Below, piece after piece: positions 57,584 through 64,000 of a DNA stretch of 64,000 bases (positions are counted from its first letter, which is position 1; each line of letters starts with the position of its first letter). Below the pieces are notes generated by a model. It ran no database searches. It was not told where the DNA came from and worked only from the letters and a program-made list of their open reading frames with translations. The DNA is from DASUPK01 sp963724665 (GTDB lineage: Bacteria > Actinomycetota > Thermoleophilia > Solirubrobacterales > 70-9): contig CAVRVH010000007.1 in assembly GCA_963724665.1 (NCBI GenBank), forward strand, positions 1 to 64,000. The letters run 5' to 3'. The translations under genes were made by a program, and so were the position numbers.

Positions 57584-58359
57584 GGCGCGCCGGCCTGGTG
57601 GTTGCGGCAGCCGTTGCGGCGATTGCGATCGCGTTGGCCGTGGCGCTGGAGCCGTCTCACGGCCCGGGGATCGGCACGATCGCCAGCGCCCGTGCGGACA
57701 GCGACGACACGGCGCCGGCGCGGGAGGTGATCGGCCGCTCGGCCCGAGGGAAGCCGATCGTCGCGACCCGCTACGGGGACGCGACATCCGATCGCGTCGC
57801 CCTGGTCGTCGGCGTCATCCACGGCGATGAGCACGCCGGCGTGCGAATCGTCCAGGCGGTTCCGCGCATCGCGCACACCGTAGAGGGCACGCAACTCTGG
57901 CTGATCACGACGGTTAACCCCGATGGGTTGCGGGCGCACACGCGCAAGAACGCGCACGGGGTGGACCTGAACCGCAATTTCCCCTTCCGATGGCGAGACG
58001 ACGTCCCACATTCCAACGGCTATTACCCCGGCCCCAGGCCGGCCTCCGAGCCGGAGACGAAGGCCGTGATGGCATTCGTACGGCGAATTCAGCCCGATCT
58101 TTCGATCTGGTACCACCAGCCCTGGGGCGCGGTGCTCGCCTGCCGGGGGAGACCGCCGATCGCAGCCGAGTACGCAAAGCTGGTCGGCATGCGAACGAGC
58201 TGCATGGGCAAGGGCCTGCACGGCACGGCGATCACCTGGGAGATGCACGTCTTTCCGGGCAGCGCGGCCTTCGTGGTCGAGATGCCGCCGGGCAAGATCA
58301 CCGGCGGCACGGCGGAACGGCAGGCGCGCGCCGCGCTGACAGTCGCGGAGGGACGCTGA
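57580..58359 (+). CDS. Secreted M14-family zinc carboxypeptidase/amidase (MpaA-like)
   Basis: 259 residues. Signal peptide (GLVVAAAVAAIAIALAVAL). Zinc site GVIHGDEHAG (His and Glu), NPDGLRAHTRKN, VDLNRNFP (substrate Arg), third zinc His in IWYHQPWG and catalytic Glu in FVVEMPPG. Resembles murein peptide amidases, so a stem-peptide substrate is likely. GTG start overlaps the scpB stop, placing a wall enzyme in the chromosome-segregation operon. Confidence 0.85.
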   Translation: MRRAGLVVAAAVAAIAIALAVALEPSHGPGIGTIASARADSDDTAPAREVIGRSARGKPIVATRYGDATSDRVALVVGVIHGDEHAGVRIVQAVPRIAHTVEGTQLWLITTVNPDGLRAHTRKNAHGVDLNRNFPFRWRDDVPHSNGYYPGPRPASEPETKAVMAFVRRIQPDLSIWYHQPWGAVLACRGRPPIAAEYAKLVGMRTSCMGKGLHGTAITWEMHVFPGSAAFVVEMPPGKITGGTAERQARAALTVAEGR

Positions 58360-58360
58360 G

Positions 58361-59038
58361 ATGACCCGTTTGATCGCTGCCGTTGTCGCCGTTGCCGCCG
58401 CGATCGGCGCGGGCGCCAGCTCGGGGGCGGGTGCTCAGCCCGCGGCGACGACGTCCGCGGTGACCAAGCCGCCGATCCACAAGATGCTGATCCCGTATCC
58501 CAAGAAGCGGAAGCGGGAGATGGCCGCCTACTCGAAGCATCACTACGGCCAGTACAAGTGGCGGCTCAACAACCCGCAGCTGATCGTCGAGCATTACGCC
58601 GCGGCGGGCAGCATCAGCGCGATCTTCAACACCTTCAGGACCGACCAGCCCGATGTCGAGTTCCACGAGCTGCCGAATGTCTGCTCGCACTTCGCCGTGG
58701 CTGCCTCGGGCGCCGTCTACAAGTTCGTCCCGCCCACGATCCGATGCCGCCATGTCGTCGGCCTCAACTACACCGCGATAGGCATCGAGCACGTCGGCTT
58801 CTCCGACCAGGACATCCTCAACCGGCCTGCGCAGCTCAACGGCTCGCTGCAGTTCACGCAATGGTTGCGCTGCCGCTTCGGGATCCCGGTCTCCAACGTG
58901 ATCGGACACAACGAGAGCCTCTCCTCGCCCTTCTACAAGGAGCTCGACCCACGCTTTCGCGGCCAGACGCACCAGGACTGGAACCGCGCCGACATGAACA
59001 TCTACCGCGCGGATCTGACCAAGCTCGGCGACTGCTGA
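58361..59038 (+). CDS. Secreted N-acetylmuramoyl-L-alanine amidase (amidase_2/PGRP fold)
   Basis: 225 residues. Signal peptide (LIAAVVAVAAAIGAGASSG). Amidase_2 pattern: LIVEHYAA (zinc His), VCSHFAVAASGAVYKFVPP, GIEHVG (zinc/catalytic region), VSNVIGHNESLSSP and HQDWNR. Cuts the bond between MurNAc and the stem peptide. Two bases from the M14 gene, so the two probably act together on the wall. Confidence 0.83.
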   Translation: MTRLIAAVVAVAAAIGAGASSGAGAQPAATTSAVTKPPIHKMLIPYPKKRKREMAAYSKHHYGQYKWRLNNPQLIVEHYAAAGSISAIFNTFRTDQPDVEFHELPNVCSHFAVAASGAVYKFVPPTIRCRHVVGLNYTAIGIEHVGFSDQDILNRPAQLNGSLQFTQWLRCRFGIPVSNVIGHNESLSSPFYKELDPRFRGQTHQDWNRADMNIYRADLTKLGDC

Positions 59039-59060
59039 GCGCCCCGGCGACAATGCCGGC

Positions 59061-59756
59061 GTGAGGCTCGTCAAGTACCTGGCCCATTCGGGCGTCGCGT
59101 CACGTCGCGCCGCCGAGGTTTTGATCGCCGCCGGCAAGGTGACGGTCGACGGTGAAGTCATGACCGACCCGGCGCGTGACGTCGGGGAGGGCTCGGACGT
59201 CCGCGTCAATGGCGAGCCCGCGGAGCCGGAGCCGCGCGAGGTCTGGGCGGTCAACAAGCCGGCGGGCGTGGTCTCGACCGCTCGCGAGCCGGGACCGCGG
59301 AAGGCGATCACCGAGCTGGTCGACTCCGATCGCCGGCTCTATCCGGTCGGCCGGCTGGACGCGGACTCGACCGGGCTGATTCTGCTCACCAACGACGGGG
59401 AGCTCGCCAACCGCCTCACCCATCCCCGCTACGGAGTGCCGAAGACGTATCGGGTCCGGCTATCCCACCCGCCGTCGGACAGCGATCTGGAGCAGCTGCG
59501 CCGCGGTGTCCGGCTCGAGGACGGGCCGACGGCGCCGGCGGAGGTCAAGCGCCGTGGCGAGCGAGAGATCGAGGTGACGATCCGCGAGGGGCGCAAGCGG
59601 CAGGTGCGCCGGATGGCAGAGGCTGTAGGCAACGAGGCAGAGGCGCTGAGACGAATCCGGATCGGTTCGCTGGAGCTCGCGGACCTCGAGCGCGGCGGGG
59701 CCCGACGCCTCGGGGAGGAGGAGGTCGCCGCGCTCTGGGAAGATTCCGCGCCATGA
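59061..59756 (+). CDS. rluB: RsuA/RluB-family pseudouridine synthase
   Basis: 231 residues. S4 domain (VKYLAHSGVASRRAAEVLIA), then catalytic domain with Asp in PVGRLDADSTGLILLTNDG, plus KTYRVRL and EGRKRQVRRMAEAVG. Modifies a uridine in rRNA, most likely 23S. GTG start; GACAAT lies six bases upstream. Stop overlaps aroH (ATGA). Confidence 0.92.
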   Translation: MRLVKYLAHSGVASRRAAEVLIAAGKVTVDGEVMTDPARDVGEGSDVRVNGEPAEPEPREVWAVNKPAGVVSTAREPGPRKAITELVDSDRRLYPVGRLDADSTGLILLTNDGELANRLTHPRYGVPKTYRVRLSHPPSDSDLEQLRRGVRLEDGPTAPAEVKRRGEREIEVTIREGRKRQVRRMAEAVGNEAEALRRIRIGSLELADLERGGARRLGEEEVAALWEDSAP

Positions 59757-60130
59757 GCGATGACCTCCGACTCTGGGCCGTGCGCGGCGCGACCAAGGCG
59801 CCCAGCAACAACCCCGACACGATCGTCTCGGCGACCGAGGAGTTGATGCGTGAGCTGATGTCTCGCAACGACCTGGCCGTCGAGCAGATGGTGAGCTGCA
59901 TCTTCACCTCGACCCATGACCTGAATGCCGAGTTCCCGGCGGTGGCCGCCCGCAACCTGGGTCTCGACGCCGTCCCGCTGCTCTGCGCACGGGAGATCGA
60001 CGTACCGAACGCGATGCGTTCGGTGATCCGCGTCCTGCTGCACTACTACGGGCCGGCGGACCACACTCCGACCCACGCGTACCTCGGCGAGGCTCAGGAG
60101 CTTCGCTCCGACCTCAAGGCGGCGCAGTAG
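59753..60130 (+). CDS. aroH: Chorismate mutase, AroH type
   Basis: 125 residues, trimeric AroH-class fold. WAVRGATKAPSNNPDTIVSA (active-site Arg), IFTSTHDLNAEFPAVAARNLG, VPLLCAREIDVPNAMRSVIR, HAYLGEAQELRSDL. Converts chorismate to prephenate. Opens the aromatic block with the aminotransferase, DAHP synthase and TyrA. Confidence 0.94.
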   Translation: MSDDLRLWAVRGATKAPSNNPDTIVSATEELMRELMSRNDLAVEQMVSCIFTSTHDLNAEFPAVAARNLGLDAVPLLCAREIDVPNAMRSVIRVLLHYYGPADHTPTHAYLGEAQELRSDLKAAQ

Positions 60131-60132
60131 CC

Positions 60133-60645
60133 CTGCAGGTCCGCGAAGCGACGCCGGACGACACCGAGGCGATCGTCTCGGTCACGGTGGCGGGTTGGCG
60201 CAGCGGCTACGCGGGCATCGTCACGCCGGACCGGCTGGCCGACCTCCCGGTCGACCGCTGGCATCACGAGATCGGAGTAGGCCTGCGGCGCCCGGTCGAC
60301 GATGCGTTCACCTACGTCGCGGAGATCGACGGTGCGTTCGCTGGCTACGCCTACGTGGCCGCGCCCTCTCTCGAGTCCGATCTCGGCCCGAAGGCGGCCG
60401 AGCTGGTCGCGATGTATGTCGACCCGGAGCACTGGCGCCAAGGAGTGGGCAACGCCCTGATGGAGGCGGCGGTGGAGCGCCTGTCCGGGCTCCCCTATAC
60501 GGAGGCCGTCCTCTGGACCTTCAAGGAGAACAGCCGAGCGATCGCCTTCTATGAGAGGAACGGCTGGCGGCCGGACGGGGCCGAGAAGATCCACCCACGC
60601 ACCGGGGAACCCGCCGTCCGGTTGCGGCGTCCCGTAACAATGTGA
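60133..60645 (+). CDS. GNAT-family acetyltransferase with a probable non-canonical start
   Basis: About 170 residues. Acetyl-CoA loop VDPEHWRQGVGNALMEAAVE, then AVLWTFKENSRAIAFYERNG. The first canonical start is GTG 60187, which would remove the typical GNAT strand 1 and helix 1. The missing start is encoded just upstream: CTG 60133 begins QVREATPDDTEAIVSVTVAG, three bases after the aroH stop, with no ATG, GTG or TTG available in between. So CTG initiation, coupled to aroH, is proposed. Substrate unknown. Confidence 0.7.
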   Translation: MQVREATPDDTEAIVSVTVAGWRSGYAGIVTPDRLADLPVDRWHHEIGVGLRRPVDDAFTYVAEIDGAFAGYAYVAAPSLESDLGPKAAELVAMYVDPEHWRQGVGNALMEAAVERLSGLPYTEAVLWTFKENSRAIAFYERNGWRPDGAEKIHPRTGEPAVRLRRPVTM

Positions 60646-61745
60646 CCCCGATGACCGTGACCTTCTCCGAAAAGCTCTCGCGGATCCCGCATTACGAGCC
60701 GGGAACGTCGCTCGACGATGCCAAGGCCAAGGCGGAGACCGCCGACGCGGTGAAGCTCGCCTCCAACGAGTCCCCGTTCCCACCCCATCCGGACGTGGTG
60801 CAGGCGATCTCCCGCGCGGCCGCTGACGTCAACCGCTACCCGGATCCAGAGGCTCGGGCGCTGCGCCGCGCGATCGCGGACCATCACGAGACCGACCCGG
60901 CCCGCATCGCGGTCTCGAACGGCTCCTGCGAGATCCTTCTCGCCGCGGCCCTCGCCCTGTGCGAGCCCGACGACGAGATCCTCTACGCCTGGCCGTCATT
61001 CTCTATGTACCCGCACCTGCCGGCCCTCTCCGGGGCGCGGGAGATCCAGGTGCCACTGGCGAATGGCTACGTTCATGACCTCGACGCGATGCTCGAGGAG
61101 GTCACCGCCGCCACGCAGCTGCTGATCGTCTGCAATCCGAACAACCCGACGGGTACCCATCTGCCGGCCGAGCGCATCGGGGCCTTCATCGAGAGCGTCC
61201 CCTCGCGGACGACGATCATCATCGACGAGGCCTACATCGAGTACCAGACCAGCGACGACCCGGACGCGACGCTCGATCTCCTCGCCAAGCACCCCAATGT
61301 CGTCCTGCTCCGGACCTTCAGCAAGTGCCACGGGCTCGCCGGCCTGCGGGTAGGCTACGCGCTCTGCTCGCCGCAGTTCAGGGCCGCCGTCGACGCGGTC
61401 CGCCAGCCCTTCAGCGTCAACACGCTTGCCCAGGCCGCCGCCGTCGAGGCAATCCGCCACCAGGACGACGTCGCCGACCGCGTCGAGAGGAACCTGATCG
61501 AGCGGATCTTCGTCGAGGGCGCCCTGCACGAGCTGGGCTTCGAGACCGCCGAGTCCCAGACCAACTTCGCCTGGATCGAGCTGGGAGACCTGGAAGAGGG
61601 CGAGGTCGTTGAGTCCCTCACGAAGGCCGGGGTTGCGGTCAGGCCGGGTACGCCGCTCGGCGGACCGGGCTGCCTGCGGGTTACCTACGGGACACGCGCC
61701 GAGAACGAGCGCTTCCTCGCCGCGATGGGCGAGATCGCGGGCTGA
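60642..61745 (+). CDS. hisC: HisC-family aminotransferase (histidinol-phosphate or aromatic)
   Basis: 367 residues, PLP fold type I. VKLASNESPFPPHPDVVQAI, VSNGSCEILLAAALAL, VCNPNNPTGTHLPAERI, IIDEAYIEYQ, PLP Lys in RTFSKCHGLAGLRVGY. Family members make histidinol phosphate or aromatic amino acids. With aroH, DAHP synthase and tyrA as neighbours and no other his gene here, an aromatic (phenylalanine/tyrosine) role is as likely as histidine. GTG 60642 overlaps the GNAT stop; ATG 60651 is an alternative. Confidence 0.85.
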   Translation: MTPMTVTFSEKLSRIPHYEPGTSLDDAKAKAETADAVKLASNESPFPPHPDVVQAISRAAADVNRYPDPEARALRRAIADHHETDPARIAVSNGSCEILLAAALALCEPDDEILYAWPSFSMYPHLPALSGAREIQVPLANGYVHDLDAMLEEVTAATQLLIVCNPNNPTGTHLPAERIGAFIESVPSRTTIIIDEAYIEYQTSDDPDATLDLLAKHPNVVLLRTFSKCHGLAGLRVGYALCSPQFRAAVDAVRQPFSVNTLAQAAAVEAIRHQDDVADRVERNLIERIFVEGALHELGFETAESQTNFAWIELGDLEEGEVVESLTKAGVAVRPGTPLGGPGCLRVTYGTRAENERFLAAMGEIAG

Positions 61746-61777
61746 ATCGTTCGCCATTCACAAGGCCGTCTGCTTCA

Positions 61778-61873
61778 ATGTCCGCAATGCAGCACGGCGC
61801 GCACATCGCTTCGCCCACGAGCCGTCCAGCGGTTCCTTCGCGCGCGTATTTCTACTTTTGGCGATTTACCTAG
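61778..61873 (+). CDS. Aromatic-rich leader peptide of DAHP synthase (attenuator)
   Basis: Small ORF of 28 codons from ATG 61787 (or 31 from the in-frame ATG 61778). It ends Arg-Ala-Tyr-Phe-Tyr-Phe-Trp-Arg-Phe-Thr-stop: five aromatic codons in a row (TAT TTC TAC TTT TGG, 61847-61861) and a sixth two codons later. All three pathway end products are represented. The run uses TAT and TTT, rare in this GC-rich genome. The stop TAG is the base before a hairpin, as in ribosome-stalling attenuators. TTCAAT at 61774 may be the -10 of a leaderless message. Confidence 0.72.
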   Translation: MSAMQHGAHIASPTSRPAVPSRAYFYFWRFT

Positions 61874-61950
61874 GCGTCCGGCCCGCGGCTGCCATTAGCC
61901 GCTGACGCAGAAGCACCACTCGCCGGGCGCCGCCTCCAGGGTCAACGGCT
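61874..61950 (+). promoter_or_regulatory. Mutually exclusive hairpins following the aromatic leader peptide
   Basis: Hairpin A: GCGTC (61874) with GACGC (61904), enclosing GCGGCT (61885) with AGCCGC (61897). Hairpin B reuses the right arm: AGCCG-ct-GAC (61897-61906) pairs with GTC-aa-CGGCT (61941-61950). Only one can form, and A starts at the base after the leader stop, so ribosome position decides. No U-run is seen after either. GCCTC (61932) can also pair with GAGGC (62014), which covers the DAHP synthase ribosome site, so control may be at translation. Confidence 0.6.
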
Positions 61951-62024
61951 ACCCGAAATGCCGCGAACGAATGATCCATCCCTCAAGGACCATCGCCAGA
62001 CCAGTAGAAAGAAGAGGCTTCAGG

Positions 62025-63119
62025 ATGAATTTCGAGATGAAGGAGCTACCGCGACAGCAGTCGGACCGCGTCCGCGACCAGCGGATCGAGCGTGTCGTCG
62101 AGCTGGTCTCTCCGGCGGAGATCCTCGAGGACCAGCCGCTCGGGCCCAAGCGAGAGGACGCGGTCCTGGGCCATCGTGACGAGGTCAAGTCGGTATTGGA
62201 CCGCGAGGACGATCGCCTGCTCGTCGTCGTCGGACCGTGCAGCGTTCACGACCCAGAGGCGGCAATGGATTACGCGCAGCGCCTCAGCGCGCGGGCCGAG
62301 GACCTTCGAGGGGACCTCTGCATCGCGATGCGCACCTACTTCGAGAAGCCACGCACGACCACGGGCTGGAAGGGGCTGATCAACGACCCGCACCTGGACG
62401 ATTCGAGGGACGTCAACCAGGGGCTTCACACGGCCCGCCGGCTCCTGCTCGAGGTCACCGATCTCGGTCTGGCGGTCGGCTGTGAGTTCCTCGACCCGAT
62501 CACGCCGCAGTACATCTCCGACGTGGTGTCCTGGGGGGCGATCGGTGCCCGCACCACTGAGAGTCAGATCCACCGCCAGCTCGCCTCCGGCCTCTCCATG
62601 CCCGTCGGCTTCAAGAACGGCACCGCCGGCAGCGTCAAGCTGGCCGTGGACGCCGTCCGGGCGGCGGCCGGGCCTCACGCCTTCGCGGGCGTGGACGTCA
62701 GCGGAACCCCGGCGATCCTCTACACGGAGGGCAATCCCGACTGTCACGTGATCCTGCGCGGCGGGAAGGGGGCGCCGAACTACGACGCCGACAGCGTCGG
62801 GGGAGCGCTCGAACAGCTCGGCGACGCGGGGCTGCAGGAGCGGATCATCATCGATGCCTCCCACGACAACAGCGGCAAGGACCACGAGCGCCAGCCGCAG
62901 GTGGTCAGCGAGATCGCGGACCAGATCGCGGCTGGGAACGGCGCGATCGTCGGCGTGATGATGGAGTCGTTCCTGGTGGCGGGCCGGCAGGACCTCGAAT
63001 CCGATGGCGACCTGATCTACGGCCAGTCGATCACCGACGCCTGTATGGACTGGGACACGACCGTGCTGACCCTGGACCGGCTCGCCTCCGCGGTGCGAAA
63101 GCGCCGCGAAGCCGGCTGA
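62025..63119 (+). CDS. aroG: 3-deoxy-7-phosphoheptulonate (DAHP) synthase, class I
   Basis: 364 residues. LLVVVGPCSVHDPEAAMDYA, RTYFEKPRTTTGWKGLINDP, GCEFLDPITPQYISDVVSWG, IGARTTESQIHRQLASGLSM, GFKNGTAGSV and DASHDNSGKDH: the AroF/G/H type. First step of the shikimate pathway and the usual point of feedback control. ATG 62025 with AGAGG upstream; the frame is open to 61971 without homology. Preceded by a 279-base leader region with the attenuator. Confidence 0.95.
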   Translation: MNFEMKELPRQQSDRVRDQRIERVVELVSPAEILEDQPLGPKREDAVLGHRDEVKSVLDREDDRLLVVVGPCSVHDPEAAMDYAQRLSARAEDLRGDLCIAMRTYFEKPRTTTGWKGLINDPHLDDSRDVNQGLHTARRLLLEVTDLGLAVGCEFLDPITPQYISDVVSWGAIGARTTESQIHRQLASGLSMPVGFKNGTAGSVKLAVDAVRAAAGPHAFAGVDVSGTPAILYTEGNPDCHVILRGGKGAPNYDADSVGGALEQLGDAGLQERIIIDASHDNSGKDHERQPQVVSEIADQIAAGNGAIVGVMMESFLVAGRQDLESDGDLIYGQSITDACMDWDTTVLTLDRLASAVRKRREAG

Positions 63120-63133
63120 CCTAGGTTCTGGCC

Positions 63134-64000
63134 ATGAAGATCGCCGTCCTCGGCGTGGGGCTGATCGGGGGTTCGATCGGTCTCGCCGCCCGCGCCAGAC
63201 TCGATGCCGAGGTCGCCGGGTTCGATCCCGACCGCGAGCTGATCGACCGGGCGATGGAGCTCGGTGCGATCGACTCGGCGCACGACTCGGTCGCAGGCGC
63301 GGTGGAGGGCGCCGAGCTGGTCTTCTGCGCCGCTCCGGTCATGGCGCTTCCGGGCCTCGCCGCCGAGGCGCTCGAGGCCGCGGGGGACGAGTGCGCGGTC
63401 ACTGACGTGGGCTCCGTGAAGCGTGACGTGATCGCCGCTCTGGGATCGGACAGCCGCTTCGTCGGCGGCCATCCGCTCGCGGGGGCGGAGACCTCGGGAG
63501 TCGAGGGCGCGCGCGCCGACCTCTTCGAGGGCGCCCGCTGGTATCTGACGCCGACCTCGACCACACAGGGAATGCTCTACGACCGCGTTCAGCGCGCGAT
63601 CGCCGACATCGGGGCGCGCCCCCAGGCGATCGAGGCCGATACCCACGACCGGCTGATGGCGACGATCAGCCACCTGCCGCATGTGGTGGCGAACGTGCTC
63701 GTGACCCAGGCCGCGACCGCGCTCAGCGAGGAGTCCGAGCACCTGCCCGAGGTCGGCCCGAGCTTTCGCGACGCAACGCGGGTGGCGGGCGCCAACCCGG
63801 CGATCTGGGGTGACATCTTCACCGGGAACCGCGAGGCCGTCGCAGCCGAGATCGACGCCGCCGTCGCCAGGCTCAGCGAGGCGGCCGAGCTGATTCGGTC
63901 CGGCGAGCCTGAGGCCGTGACCGAATGGCACGCAGAGGCGGGTAGCCGCCGTCGTGAGCTGATCGAGACCGAGATCGCCGGCGGGCCGCTTCACGAGCTC
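63134..64000 (+). CDS. tyrA: Prephenate dehydrogenase TyrA, 3' end cut by the window
   Basis: At least 289 residues, no stop before the window ends. NAD site IAVLGVGLIGGSIGLAAR, DVGSVKRDVI, GGHPLAGAETSGVEGARADL, MATISHLPHVVANVL, and FRDATRVAGANPAIW. Oxidises prephenate (or arogenate) toward tyrosine. ATG lies six bases after TAGGTT with no ribosome site. Completes the aromatic block started by aroH. Confidence 0.93.
   Translation, partial: MKIAVLGVGLIGGSIGLAARARLDAEVAGFDPDRELIDRAMELGAIDSAHDSVAGAVEGAELVFCAAPVMALPGLAAEALEAAGDECAVTDVGSVKRDVIAALGSDSRFVGGHPLAGAETSGVEGARADLFEGARWYLTPTSTTQGMLYDRVQRAIADIGARPQAIEADTHDRLMATISHLPHVVANVLVTQAATALSEESEHLPEVGPSFRDATRVAGANPAIWGDIFTGNREAVAAEIDAAVARLSEAAELIRSGEPEAVTEWHAEAGSRRRELIETEIAGGPLHEL

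Noticed and set aside
61609..61905. 98-codon forward frame across the hisC end and the aroG leader
   Set aside because: Out of frame with hisC, no start near coding-like sequence; the adjacent frame with the aromatic run explains the region better.

Overview
The window is a 64 kb piece of a high-GC bacterial chromosome. Gene content points to an actinobacterium, probably a deep-branching one such as Thermoleophilia/Solirubrobacterales. Supporting signs are a dcw cluster with no ftsA, Sfp-type PPTase, split LigD plus Ku, PPOX/F420-type enzymes, strong G/C bias in third codon positions, and many start codons lying only 6-9 bases after a TANNNT hexamer (apparent leaderless transcription). The lineage call is inference; no rRNA or tRNA is present to test it. 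No CRISPR array, insertion sequence or prophage was seen.

Region 1 (1-12.35 kb) is a lipid/polyketide synthase operon. It holds the 3' part of a PUFA-synthase-like megasynthase (KS, six tandem ACPs, KR, dehydratase), a 1869-residue single-chain acyl-CoA carboxylase (biotin carboxylase, biotin carrier, central region, carboxyltransferase), and a dedicated phosphopantetheinyl transferase. No acyltransferase lies between KS and ACPs, and all six ACPs carry Thr where the phosphopantetheine Ser is expected. The carboxylase probably makes the extender unit and the PPTase should activate the carrier.

Region 2 (12.35-25.0 kb) is mixed. It contains a HEAT-repeat protein, HMG-CoA reductase, a response regulator/histidine kinase pair fused by overlap to cpaB, a reverse-strand macro-AraC-VOC operon, then cpaF-tadB-tadC (an incomplete Tad pilus locus), a sulfotransferase/TIGR03032 fusion, an ELWxxDGT repeat secreted protein, a lone Ada zinc domain and a half-length VOC protein.

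Region 3 (24.9-41.8 kb) is the division and cell-wall (dcw) cluster: mraZ-rsmH-ftsL-ftsI-murE-murF-mraY-murD-ftsW-murG-murC-murB-ftsQ-ftsZ. It is headed by MraZ-type operator repeats and a strong leader hairpin. Two reverse-strand intruders sit inside it: an unannotated 37-codon ORF and a frameshifted secreted barrel protein. MurE has the DNPR motif of meso-DAP enzymes.

Region 4 (41.8-48.6 kb) is the glycine cleavage system (gcvT, gcvH, gcvPA, gcvPB), split by a membrane-protein pair and a fluoride-resistance unit (fluoride riboswitch, crcB, DUF190).

Region 5 (48.6-54.7 kb) has a secreted protein, an NHEJ cluster (LigD polymerase, Ku, LigD ligase), a polysaccharide deacetylase and a 14-TM efflux pump. 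Region 6 (54.7-59.8 kb) has a PPOX-class protein, trpS, scpA-scpB coupled to two secreted peptidoglycan-acting enzymes, and an RsuA/RluB pseudouridine synthase. Region 7 (59.75 kb to the end) is an aromatic amino acid block: aroH, a GNAT enzyme, a HisC-type aminotransferase, DAHP synthase and tyrA (cut by the window end). In front of DAHP synthase is an unannotated 28-31 codon leader peptide ending in a Tyr-Phe-Tyr-Phe-Trp-Arg-Phe run, followed by mutually exclusive hairpins: a likely aromatic-amino-acid attenuator.
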